A stretch of 64,000 bases of DNA from Erythroxylum novogranatense (Eukaryota > Streptophyta > Magnoliopsida > Malpighiales > Erythroxylaceae), in assembly GCA_029891385.1 (NCBI GenBank), contig CM057233.1, forward strand, positions 27,081,352 through 27,145,351. Reading direction: 5' to 3'. The translations under genes and the position numbers were made by a program. The notes beneath the pieces were generated by a model. That model ran no database searches. It was not told the origin of the DNA and saw only the letters and a list, made by a program, of their open reading frames with translations. Positions 34,379 through 44,824 of the stretch are shown piece after piece (within the stretch, counting starts at the first letter, position 1; each line of letters opens with the position of its first letter).

Positions 34379-35105
34379 TTGGACTTGTTACTGTGTAATT
34401 TATTCATTTAAATTTTGCATCTGCTGCTTGTTGTTTCTTATTGTCTTGCATTTGTTACCTAAGGGCTTTTAATATCAGGTTTTGAGCTTGATGGATACTG
34501 GTCGTTATTGTGAATAGAGATATTTCCTTACCATTCAGCTTAATTGCTTTGAATGACAAATTTGGAGTCAGAAACTGCTCACTTTTTATTTCTTTTTGTA
34601 GCGTTTTAATTATAGTTTGAAAATTGGATTTGGAAAGAAGGGTTTGACTTGTAATTTTTTCTGTGTTATTTCTGGAATTTTTTGAATAGTTGTAATTTCA
34701 TCTGAGTGTAATCATGATTGACTTATAATAGAAATGCTTGAATTTTTGCTTGATATGAAATATTGAGCTTGAAATCTTTTGCAATTGCACATTTTAACTG
34801 TAGCCTTTTGGTTGTAGTGCTTAACTGTAGTCTTTTGGTTATCAATTAATTTTATGTAATAACACTGTGATTTCATATTGTCCAGTATCAACATTGAAAG
34901 CAAAAAGAGAAAAGGAGAGGTGCTACTTGTTACTGTTGAGGTAAGCTTACAATTTTTTTTTCTTCTAAATTTTCTGAAATTGAGCATATGTTGGTATATT
35001 GGTTTATATATTGATTTAGAATTTGTAAAACTTCTGGTTGTGTGGTATTCTTATACTTGCTTAAATAATTGTTATATGCAGTAGGGATTTTGTTGTTGAT
35101 TGAAA

Positions 35106-36098
35106 ATGTCAATACCAAGCCAAGATATTCAAGTTGGGGATAAATTGAAAAAAAGGATTAAAGCGGAGTGGAATGATAGAACTCTTGAAATTTTAATCAA
35201 AATTTTTGTGGAAGAGACATTAGTTAGAAATCGATCAAATGGTCACTTTAACAACATTAGATGGAAAAATATAGGTTCAAAGTTTGCTCATGAAACTAAG
35301 AAGAACTATGAATACAAACAATTTAAGAATAAATGAGATGGATTGAAAAAGGATTGGCAACTTTGGAAAAATTTAGTAGGTAAGGAAACTGGACTAGGAT
35401 GGGATCCTACTAATCAAACTATTGACGTAAGTGACGAATGGTGGGAAAAGAAATTAAAGGTAAGCATTTAAGCTTTAGATTTATATTATTCTAATGTTAC
35501 TTGATAGTTTAATAACTTAAACAATATTATTGTAGGAAAATCCTGAGAACTAAAGGTTTGAAACATATTGAACAGCTGAATATTTTATTTAAATATGTTG
35601 CAGCTATAGGAGAAGGAGCTTGGGCACCTTCTTCAGGTTTTGTACCAAATGATGCTGATGTGGCGTGTAGAGAAAGCCTAGTTGATATTGATCTTGACGA
35701 TGACCTTTATAAAGGCTTTGTTGTCAATCCAAAAATTGAAAATATTCATAATGAGATTGGTTCATCAACTCCAATTCTAGGAACCTCTACAAAAGGAAAG
35801 GGAAAAAAGAAAGAAAAATGATACTAGAACAGGGGCAACAGAAAAGTTAAATAAAATTTTGGACCGCATATATGATGCAATATAGAGTAGAACTTCAATG
35901 AGGTCTATTAAAAGAGATGAACTTGGTTATAGCATTGCTGAGGTGCTGAACATCTTATGAAGTATAAATGAAATAGAAAAGGGAAGTGAACTGTTTATGT
36001 TAGCTACCAAATTATTTTTGAAGAAAGAAAATAGAGAGATGTTTGTTGAGCTTAAGGATGTTGAGCTTCAAATCGAATGGCTTAAGGCAATGAAATGA
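35106..36098 (+). pseudogene. Harbinger ORF1, Myb/SANT-like DNA-binding protein
   Basis: From the ATG at 35106 the frame encodes a Myb/SANT-like domain of the PIF/Harbinger ORF1 family, the accessory protein needed for transposase nuclear entry and DNA binding. Visible are EWNDRTLEILIKIFVEE, FNNIRWKNIGSKF and, after a TGA at 35335-35337 where the family has Trp, DGLKKDWQLWKNLVGKETGLGWDP...DEWWEKKLK. An intron with GTAAGC at about 35460 and TTGTAG before 35536 separates the second exon. That exon has lost bases (frameshift at about 35550), then reads GLKHIEQLNILF...GEGAWAPSSG. More stops follow before the tail ending ELQIEWLKAMK. It is inactive. Confidence 0.8.
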
Positions 36099-36327
36099 TT
36101 GTGGTTTTTGTAATAAATTAGACATGTCTTTGGTTACTAATATTGGACTATTTGTAATGTGTTGTTTTGGATTTTGCTACTATTAATGTGTTATATTGGA
36201 TTTTTTTTGGTGAATTTTGTTGTAATGAATTAAATTGTACTTTATTTTTATTGTGTCTTGATTATTGCTATGTTATCATGTTATACAATAAGCTTATTAT
36301 TTATGTTTTTATATATTTTGATACAAA

Positions 36328-36690
36328 TGTCATCTTCTGATAATGATTCTGACAATGATCATGAATATAATGAAGAGATTGAAGAAATTTTTTTGCAATT
36401 GGTTCAAAATGGAGTTGCAATGGTCGTAGACCATCATATTAAATATTATATGAAAAAATCATGTAGAACATCCCCTCACACTGGATGGGTGTTTGTAATG
36501 GAGTTGCTTAATGGTCATAAAGATAGATGTCATCAACAATTGAGAATAGAGAAGGATGTGTTTATCAAATTATGTAAATTGTTGAATGAGTCATATGGAT
36601 TAAAGAAAGGTACATAAGTTACAATAGAAGAGGATGTAGCTATGTTTTTGATCACTTTAGGTCATGGACTTTGCAATAGAATTGTTGGAA
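36328..36690 (+). pseudogene. Harbinger transposase, N-terminal fragment
   Basis: The frame has an acidic start (MSSSDNDSDNDHEYNEEI) and then the region before the DDE nuclease domain, including a TGWVFVMELLNGH segment and FIKLCKLLNE. There is a stop at 36615-36617 and a continuation through ITLGHGLCNRIVG, where the family has a GHG..NR motif. The catalytic DDE residues are not reached because retroelement H interrupts at about 36683-36690. It corresponds to about the first third of a plant Harbinger transposase. Confidence 0.8.
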
Positions 36691-36767
36691 ACCCTCCCCG
36701 GTGAGTCGCGGGTCCGACATCCTGCGTGACATCTGGATGTGCATCCCACTAGGGAGGAGTTCTAACA
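36683..36767 (+). repeat. 5' terminal 85 bp of H, probably a truncated LTR
   Basis: It ends GAGTTCTAACA, a typical LTR end, four bases before the primer site. Its first bases (ATTGTTGGA) can also be read as Harbinger transposase sequence, so the true junction may be as late as about 36690. Confidence 0.55.
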
Positions 36768-36771
36768 CTTA

Positions 36772-36783
36772 TGGTATCAGAGC
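36772..36783 (+). promoter_or_regulatory. Primer-binding site of element H (initiator Met tRNA)
   Basis: Unmutated TGGTATCAGAGC, four bases after the LTR end. Confidence 0.93.
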
Positions 36784-37028
36784 TTTCGGTTTAGGTTCGG
36801 GTAGAAGGAGAACTTTAGGGTTTTCATGACCTCTATTAAAATTGCATGATTTGTGTTCTTTTGCATTGTTTTAACTGATTTTACATGCCTACATGGTGAT
36901 TTTGACTAAATGTTGATTTTGCATGATTTTAACCGGATTTTGCATGATTTAAATCGTATGATACACTTTGACAAATTGTTTTTGCATGAACTAAAGTTTT
37001 TCACTGGTTTTATTTTGAAGGAGTAATT

Positions 37029-38182
37029 ATGCCACCTCGCAGCAGAGCTCGAGGAGCTCGACTTCGTTCTCGCTCTCACCAGGAGAGCACGGATGAGTCC
37101 CATGTCCCACAAGATGTAGGGACACATTCTGTTCCTGGCTCTGAGGCACCTAGTGTGCAACCCGAGGAGCCGTCACTTCCTCCTCCTACTATGCCTGCGA
37201 TGGTCCCACAGTTTTTCCAGGCCTTTGCCCAGGCTTTCACTTTTTCCATGGGTCAAAGGTCTCGGGCTCCAGTGCCAGCTCCAGATGTCAGGGGCGGACA
37301 GTTTGATAAACTGCGGAAGTTTGGAGCGGTGGATTTTCAGGGTACCACCAATCCGGAGGAAGCTGAATCTTGACTGAAGAGGACAGAGAGAGTGCTTCTT
37401 CAGATGAAATGTTCTGATGAGGAGAAGCTGGAGTATGCTATAAGTTTATTGCAGGGTGATGCTCTCCACTAGTGAGAGTCAGTCCCACAGAGTCAGGCTG
37501 TGCCTCCAGTGCTTTCATGGAGGGAGTTTGGAGAGTTGTTCAGAAAGAAATACCTTTCCCGGGTCTATATGCAGGAAAAAGCCAGGGAGTTTCTCAATTT
37601 GACTCGAGAGGAGATGTACATTAGCATGAGTATGGTGAGATTCACCCAGTTGTCTCGATATGCAGCTCATATTGTGGCCAGTGAGGAAGACAAGTGCAGG
37701 AAGTTTGAGGGAGGCCTCCATCTGGGCATCAAAGAGAAGGTAATCATTCACAATTTCTATGATTATCAACAGCTGGTGAATGCTGCACTCCAGGTTAAGA
37801 AGCTGGAGAACATTAGGCAAGAGGTGAGCAGGAAGAGAAAGAGCAGAGAGCATTCATCCAGGAGAGGGGGCAGTGTGCAGTCAGGTGAGAAGGGTAGGAA
37901 GAGTGCCCGGATTCAGAGTTAGGGTGGCAGTAGTGCCCCTCAGCAGATCAGGACAGGTTCAGTACAGGCTTCCTCAGTGGGAGGAAACAGTAGAATTGAG
38001 AGAAGCAGGAACCAGAATCCTCAATGTGAGCACTGTGGGAAGCTGCATCGGGGAGAGTGCTATAAGCTTTTGGGTGCCTGCTTCAAGTGTGGAGAGAAGG
38101 GCCACAGAATTAAAGATTGTCCTCAGATGACTAGAGGGGAAGGATCTCAACCATAGACTCAGAGGAGAGCAGAGACAGTAGG
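37029..38182 (+). pseudogene. gag: gag pseudogene of element H
   Basis: The ATG at 37029 starts MPPRSRARG, the same N-terminus type as element I (MPPRRKTRG). The Gag core runs from QFDKLRKFGAVDFQG through KYLSRVYMQEKAREFLNL to DKCRKFEGGLH and YDYQQLVNAAL. Two zinc knuckles follow at about 38024-38120: C-x2-C-x3-H-x3-C (CEHCGKLHRGEC) and C-x2-C-x4-H-x4-C (CFKCGEKGHRIKDC). The whole region is one frame, but in-frame stops occur at 37371 (TGA), 37470 (TAG), 37473 (TGA), 37920 (TAG) and 38154 (TAG). The first three stand where element I has Trp. There is no frameshift. The solo LTR S interrupts the frame at 38183. Confidence 0.9.
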
Positions 38183-38859
38183 TGTAACATCCCATCACCG
38201 ATGGAAAGGATAGGGACAGATATTAATGAGCCTTTCAATGGAACAGTTTAGGCACTCGGTCACAGCAAAATGATAATAAATGGTAAGTGAGTGAAATATG
38301 TATGTATCAAAAATGGGATATATATGGATGTGGATTTCTGTAAATGTGTAAATGGGCAATTTTGTGAAAGTGTATTATGAGATAAAGTTAGATGTATGTG
38401 AATTGTAAAATGAGACCAAATAGACAACAATGTGAATTTAGGTTATGAATTGATTCTGTTACATGATTGAATGGACCATCGATGATGGTCACTTATTGAG
38501 TTCGCAAAACTCACCCAAAAATTGCAATTATTTTTCAGGACTCAGAAGAATACCCCGTTAGGCAACGGGTGTATAGTGATCGCTTGAGAATGATAGAAGA
38601 GGACGGGATCAGTTGCGTCTGCATTAGTGTGAGGACTTTGGTGTATTTATAAGAGGATCCTCGTGCTCATCACATTATTTATTGGTCATATTTTGTAAGA
38701 TTGGTTTTCCATAATGTTTATCTAATGTAAATGCACGTCTGTTTTAAAATAATTATACTGTGATTTGACTGAGTGATGTATCACGCCACCCTCGTAGGGC
38801 ACGGACTCGGATATCACCATCGATGTCAGGTCCGGGTCTTACGGGAGTGGGGTGTTACA
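38183..38859 (+). mobile_element. Solo LTR S, related to the G/A LTR group
   Basis: It starts TGTAACATCCCATC and ends GTGTTACA, with flanks gtagg (38178-38182) and ttagg (38860-38864), a target duplication with one mismatch. At 677 bp it resembles only the outer parts of the G LTR, lacking some 3.3 kb of its middle. Three hairpins of the group are kept: ACCATC-GAT-GATGGT (38475-38489), TGAGTT...AACTCA (38497-38513) and CCCGTT-AGGC-AACGGG (38554-38569). No internal region is present, so it arose by recombination between two LTRs. Removing it and one duplicate restores the frame of H. Confidence 0.88.
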
Positions 38860-38864
38860 TTAGG

Positions 38865-40623
38865 GACCAGACCAGCTGCTAGGGTGGGTAGTTCTAGGTC
38901 AATGAGGAAGCCTAATCATCCAGGGAGACCGAGAGGGCAAGCACAGACTAGGGTGTTTGCGATGATACGGGAGGAGGCTGCAGTCGCACCGGAAGTTGTT
39001 ACTAGTATGGCTAAGTTTTTTCATTATGATGTATATGTTCTTTTTGATTCCGATTCCACGCATTCCTATGTCTCTGCAAGTATAATATTGCCTGGTATGC
39101 AGTCAGTTCTTTTGGATGATTTTCTGCTTGTTAGTACTCCATTAGGGAGGAATGTTATTGTAAGTCGGATCTTTCGAGATTGTGAGCTTGTGATCGAGGG
39201 ATCTAGTTTGGTAGTGGATCTGCTACCTCTAGATCTGAAGGGGTTAGATGTGATTGTCGGAATGGACATTATGGAGAAATATAGGGCGAAGCTGGATTGT
39301 TGTCGAAAGGAAGTGGAATTTGATCTGGGTGAGGGTCAGAAAGTAGTTTTCAGAGGGGACAGAAAGTTGACACCGCCAAGGCTTCTTTCAGCTTTGTTAG
39401 CTGATAAAATGATGGGAAGAGGCTGTGAGGCTTTCTTGGCATGTGTAGTGGATACCAGTGTACAGGAGAGCAGGGTGGAGGATATTCCCATTATGAGGGA
39501 ATTTCCTGATGTGTTTCTAGAGGAGTTACCCGGTTTGCCACCGGAGAGGGAGATTGAATTTGCTATTGACTTAGCTCCCGGGACAGCTCCTATTTCTATT
39601 CCACCGTACAGGATGGCTCCAGTTGAGCTGAAGGAGCTTAAGGAACAGTTGGAGGATTTATTAGAGAAGGGGTTTATTAGGCTGAGCACCTCACTTTGGG
39701 GAGCGCCGGTCTTGTTTGTTAAAAAGAAAGATGGAACTTGGAAAATGTGCATTGATTACAGGAGGGTTAATAAGGTAACAGTGAAAAATAAATATCCTTT
39801 TCCTCGGATAGACGACTTGTTTGATCAGTTGCAGGGGGCAAGGGTCTTCTCTAAGATTGACCTCAGGTTTGGCTACCATCAACTCAGGATTAAAGAGTCT
39901 GATGTGAGCAAGACAGTTTTCAGAACACGGTATGACCATTATGAGTTTTTGGTTATGCCTTTTGGACTGCCCAATGCTCCTGCTGCTTTTATGGATCTAA
40001 TGAACAAGGTCTTTAAGGAGTTTTTGGATCAGTTTGTTATCGTGTTCATCGATGACATTCTGGTATATTCCAGGAGTGAGGGAGAACATGAGGAGCATTT
40101 GAGGATTGTATTGTAGAGGTTGAGGGAGAGAGAGCTTTATGCCAAATTCACTAAATGTGAATTTTGGCTTCATGAAGTGGTCTTCTTGGGTCACATTATT
40201 TCTGAGAGTGGGGTGCATGTGGACCCAAAGAAGATTGAAGCTGTAGTGAACTGGCATGCTTTGATGACAGTGACTGAGGTAAGGAGCTTTCTGGGTTTAG
40301 CAGGATACTACAGGAGATTTATGGAGGGATTCTCCATGATTGCTGCTCCTTTGACCAAACTATTGAGGAAGAACCAGAAGCTTGTCTGGAGTGATGAGTG
40401 CCAGCAGAGCTTTGAGGAGCTCAAGCATAGATTGATTAGTGCACCAGTTCTGGCTTTGCCCACAGGAGAGTGGAGTTATACTGTGTATAGTGATGCTTCC
40501 AGAAAGGGGTTAGGATGTGTATTTATGCAGGGAGATAAGGTGATAGCTTATGCCTCACGGCATCTAAAGCCTTATGAGGTGAATTATCCGACCCACGATC
40601 TGGAGTTAGCAGCTGTGATCTTT
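38865..40623 (+). pseudogene. pol: Protease and reverse transcriptase of element H
   Basis: Continues the H frame. After [10 protein letters not shown] the protease signature reads DSDSTHSY, so the Gly after the catalytic Asp-Ser is Asp, which should abolish activity. The region ends with [13 protein letters not shown] follows from about 39560 with [49 protein letters not shown] and the FIDDILVYS catalytic box (about 40048-40074). A TAG at 40114 replaces a likely Gln codon. RNase H begins with [11 protein letters not shown] at about 40486 and is cut after DLELAAVIF by element G (target duplication tcttt). RT catalytic residues are intact. Confidence 0.93.
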
Positions 40624-42964
40624 TGTAACATCCCATCTCCTATGGGAAGGATATTTTGGTAAATTGGGACGGGCTAGGAATATTAAATTATAGCTCGGCA
40701 TGCGCATACAGTTTATAGCCTCTATGGTGATGGGTTGTTGCACTTACACATGGTAAACATGCATTCATGACATTTTAAACAGGTTTCAAATTGAGACCTT
40801 TTGTGAAATTTATGGGATAATCGTAATTGGAAAATTATTTTGAGTGCGTCATAAATTGTTTTCCATTTTTAGGGATTTATGAAAATTTTTCTGGAATTTT
40901 TCGGGGTTCTTGCCCGGATCGAAAAATTCCAACTGCCTGACTGAGTGAGCTGTTTTTGTATTGAAAAGGGTTGCCTAATGGCATGAGATTAGTGAATAAA
41001 TAATTGTGGGAATTATGTTAGTGCCATGTTTAGAGCTTAAGTGGGATTAGTGCTTAATTAATTGGGATTAGCTCATTTTTGTCTTTTCTACATTTAAAAT
41101 GCCAAGTGTCTCTTTGTTATTAAGGAGTGTTGTCTTCTATTATCAATACCTACGACCCTCTTCCTACTTGAAGTCAATAGATAAGTTTTAAAAGATCAAT
41201 TATTGGGTTTCTTGCTCATCATCATCCGAAATCCACCTTGCTTCTTCTCCTCTCCATCGATTTTCCTCCTTTAAAATAGATTCTTCTTCCAAACTCAAGC
41301 TTTCTTTCATGCAACCAAGTTGAAGCCTTGAGGTGATGATCATATGCATGTGTGGTGGTGATAATCGTGAGTTTTGTGAGAGGTAAGGAATTGAGTAAAG
41401 CTTGGAAGATTGAGTAGTAAGTGGTGTGAACTTGGAGATTAGAGAATTTATAGCTTGAACTTGATTTGCTTTCCTTCTTTTAGTAATTAGAAGCATGCAT
41501 GGGAATCCTTTGAGCATTTATTTGATCATTATAAGGGTAGGTTTAAATGGGTTTAAATATATGCTTGTGTATGGATGAATGATTGAATAAGGTTTCCATT
41601 GATTTGGCTTGGTTTTGGATTGTTTTGCAAGGTTAGATGTATAGGAAAGTAATGAAAATGATTGTGTGAGTGCTGCCAAATTTTGTGTTAGTATACAAAT
41701 AATTGTTGTGTTGAGTTTGTGGCTGAATTGGAGGTGTAAGTGAATGTTTATTAATGTAGGTAAAGTGATAGAATGGAAGAGGATGAGGTATAGATGAAAT
41801 CTGGAAAATTGGTGTTTAACCTATTGAAATGTTTTGATCATAACTAATTTTTTAGGTGTGCAAATGAGGTGAGGTTTGTGCCCACTGAAACTTTGGGATG
41901 TTGGCTTCAAATTTGTGTGAAATAGGTGTTGTTAAATTGTAATGTTAGGAAGGTGAATGTTTGCATGGAAAGTTTCTGGTTGTAGGGTCTGTGAACAGTA
42001 CCCGCATATATGACCTGATTATTTTGCTGATTTTTCTAAATTAATTGAGATGGAATTTGGGAAAATGGTCTTCATGGAAGTTGTAGCATATTGAGTTAGC
42101 TTTCCATTGCCACTGATCTTGATAATTTTCGAGTTGTATATTGGGAGATATGACCTGATTTCTATTGACTGGTTTTGAGCATTTTGATGAAACCTAGCCT
42201 AAGTATTGAGTTTGTGAGCTTGCGGATTGGAAGAAATTTTAGCAAATTATGTGAACTGAATTGGTGTGAGTGATCTTCTGAAAAGTTGCAGAGGAAGAAA
42301 TTATCTTGAAAATGATATATGACATGTAATTTTTAGAGGTCAAATTTGGGAGTTATGATTTTGTAAATATTGAACCTGCATTAGGTTGTGAACTGCTGAT
42401 CATGGCAGTAACTTTCATGACAGTTTTGAAATTGTTAGAAATTGAATTGGATTTTGAGTTCTTCATGAAAATTGAAGTTTGAGATCTTATCTTTTCAGGG
42501 ATATAAGGTAGTGAATTTTGTGACATTTGTGCTAAGAGTTATGCTGATTGGGAAATTACTGACCAGATTGGTTAATTTCTGTATACAGATTCTTTGTCAA
42601 ATTGTTTGACCTAGTTGGTTATGGAATTTGATTTTGGGTTGTTCATGAAAGTTGTAGATAACATTGTGAAATTATTGAGCATATTTATGTGGTAATTTTT
42701 GGCTGAAAAATCAGAGAGTTATGGAATTTGCAATGTACTGTTCTGTTTTAATGGGGCAGTAGCTTTGAAGGGATTTTTGATACCCTTAGGGGTGAGATTG
42801 ATTTTTATGGTCTTCTTGAGAATTGTAGAGGGTTTTTTTATCTTTCCAACAAGGTATAATTTGTATTTTTTTGAATTGTGTGCTGAGAATTATGAATGTT
42901 GGAAGTTGGATTGGGAAATCAGGAAAAAAGAAGAAGAGGAAAATGGGAAGTGGAATTGCGCCCG

Positions 42965-43090
42965 GTCACTAGGGCGACGCCTCGCCCTAGTGACGAGGCT
43001 CGGATTGTCCAGCATCACTAGGGCGATGCGTCGCCCTAGTGACGAGGCTGGATCAGCCAGAATCACTAGGGCGACGCCTCACCCTAGTGA
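42965..43090. repeat. Three 48-bp hairpin repeats in the G 5' LTR
   Basis: Units start at 42967, 43015 and 43063. Each pairs TCACTAGGGCGA with TCGCCCTAGTGA around a 4-nt loop (CGCC, TGCG, CGCC); unit 1 gains one more pair and unit 3 has one mismatch. The 3' LTR has only two units (50861-50937). The array is GC-rich in an AT-rich LTR. Confidence 0.93.
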
Positions 43091-44017
43091 CGAGGTCATC
43101 TGATTTTTATTATTATTACTTTTTATTATTTGATTATTTGGTATTTGGTGTTTCTTTTGTCAATTTCTTTTCCGTCCGACGTCCGATTGACCTGATTCTT
43201 GAGGCATCGGATTATTGAAATATTGAATTTCATTTTTTGAGAAATTGGGAATTTTTGGACGGGAAATTGACGTGGCCCCGGGTAATTGTTCTATGGTCAC
43301 TATTTTATTTATTTTTGGACTGATCGAGATACGAATTGAGTGCTGTCAGTGACTATAGTTTTCTAATTTTTGATGGAATTTTTATGATGGGAAAAATTTG
43401 GATTTAGGGCCGGAAATCTCATGAACATGCATTATACACTTACATGTGCATTATATTAGTTCGGATTGGATAATTAGTGATCGGATTTCCTTTACATTTA
43501 TTATAGAGGCACATTTGGGCGTCGATCTATCGGCGTTATTGAAACTTCCAGATGTTAGTTCGAATGCAGCGAGTAACCTAGTTGATTCCTCAACCTTTAT
43601 GTGTTTAAGATTTTGCAATTATGCCATGTGGAGATAATGGAGGGTTTATGTGTGTTTGATTACGATTGATTTGGACCATAGGTGTGCGAAATATTTGGAA
43701 TGAGATAACGAAGTGCTACTTGTGTGTAACTGTTTGTGAATGTTACATTGGAGATCTCGGACCAGAGGTCCGAGGAAATGGAAAATTGATATTGAAGTGT
43801 TAATTGTCTGTTTCGATACATTGGATGGGATTGTCAATATGATATAGTAGGATGAAATAAATTGGAAATGTAGATAATTGAAATCTGGGACCGAGCGTCC
43901 AAGAAGCGGCAAATAGCGTTGACATGTAAATGGAAATTGGAATAGGTACATTGCATGCATAAACATAAAAGTATGATCAGATAAAAGGCAGTTGTGACCG
44001 GAGCAGCCACCATATCA

Positions 44018-44142
44018 GGGCATATCACGCCCAACGTATATGAGAGCTTTCAGCTCAACGCACAGGACCTCAGGTCCAACGTATTCAGAGCCTCAGGCTC
44101 AATGTATTAGGGCTTCAAGCCCAATGTTTGAAGCCATGGCTC
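44018..44142. repeat. Array of six small hairpins with different stems in the G 5' LTR
   Basis: Hairpins at 44018-44032 (GGGC/GCCC), 44044-44056 (GAGCT/AGCTC), 44065-44077 (GGACCT-C-AGGTCC), 44088-44100 (GAGCCT-C-AGGCTC), 44110-44122 (GGGCTT-C-AAGCCC) and 44130-44142 (AGCC/GGCT). They are separated by similar AACGTAT/AATGTAT linkers with spacing of about 20-26 bp. The 3' LTR holds a worn version at 51861-51984. Confidence 0.88.
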
Positions 44143-44375
44143 AACGCAATGTGCCGATTCTTGGGACAATTTGGTATACGGTCACAACAACGTAATGAAA
44201 ATGGAAAGGGTCTCATGTGCATTGCATATATGGTATGATTGAATTTGGATTGTATGAAAGGTGATATGCCTTACATTTGTGAAATGTAATGGTATGTATT
44301 ATTTGAGATTACATTTGTGAATCATGATCGTATGTGATATTTGGTAAGCTGATTGAACATGCATGAATTGAGTGA

Positions 44376-44470
44376 ACCATCGATGATGGTTTCTCACTGA
44401 GTTCGCAAAACTCACCCAAAATTTGCATCTATTTTTCAGGACTTAGAAGAATACCCCGTTAGGCAACGGG
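44376..44470 (+). promoter_or_regulatory. Three conserved hairpins near the end of the G 5' LTR
   Basis: ACCATC-GAT-GATGGT (44376-44390), TGAGTT...AACTCA followed by CCC, pyrimidines and CAGG (44398-44440), and CCCGTT-AGGC-AACGGG (44455-44470). The same series is in the 3' LTR (52218-52312) and in solo LTR S; the first two are also in A. The role is unknown; an R-region, polyadenylation or splice-acceptor function is possible. Confidence 0.6.
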
Positions 44471-44811
44471 CATATGACATATGTTGGTTGAGGAAGCAGA
44501 GAAGTGGTCGGGATCGGCAAGCGTCTGTCTTAGTATTTCTATTCTTGGACTTTTGTATTACTAAGTTGGACAAGTTGTAAAGTCAATTGAGTGAAATAAA
44601 TTGTAAATGTAAAAAGGGCCCCAAGGCCATTGCATTGTTTATATAAATTGTTTTCCGCATTCACGATAATATGTGTGAGTATGTGTTAAAAAAAAAGTTA
44701 TATTGAGTTTTCTACTGAGTGGTGTAGCACGCCACCCTTGCGGGGCACGGACCTGGATATCACCGTCGATGTCGGGTTCAGGTCTTGCGGGAGTGGGGTG
44801 TTACATTTAGG

Positions 44812-44824
44812 TGGTATTAGAGCC
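44812..44824 (+). promoter_or_regulatory. Primer-binding site of element G
   Basis: TGGTATTAGAGCC, one C-to-T change from the Met-tRNA complement, six bases after the LTR. Element I has the same variant. Confidence 0.88.

Larger units (their letters stand above)
33757..36690 (+). mobile_element. Element T: 5' portion of a PIF/Harbinger DNA transposon
   Basis: The left end shows GTGCCTGTTTGG followed by a GCTTTTGGAAGCTCC segment, resembling PIF/Harbinger termini of the GGGCCTGTTTGG type, next to a TTA/TAA candidate target triplet in TTAAA. Both proteins of the superfamily are present as relics in the right order: the Myb/SANT-like ORF1 and the N-terminal part of the transposase. The copy stops in the middle of the transposase at about 36690, where retroelement H begins. 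The right half should lie beyond H, outside the window. Confidence 0.8.
40624..44805 (+). repeat. 5' LTR of element G
   Basis: It contains three 48-bp units with long hairpins (42965-43090), the block CCGTCCGACGTCCGATTGA (about 43171-43189), a GGCGTCGATCTATCGGCG inverted repeat (about 43519-43536), an array of six different small hairpins (44018-44142), and three conserved hairpins at 44376-44390, 44398-44414 and 44455-44470. Open frames within it, for example 42699-43103, run across the hairpin repeats and show no protein family. Confidence 0.92.

Noticed and set aside
42965..43090. Regularly spaced repeats resembling a CRISPR array
   Set aside because: Only two or three units, in a plant LTR, with no unique spacers and no cas genes.
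42699..43103. Open frame of 134 codons in the G 5' LTR, with a relative at 50661-51035
   Set aside because: It crosses the hairpin repeats, differs in length and ending between the two LTRs, and has no protein family feature.
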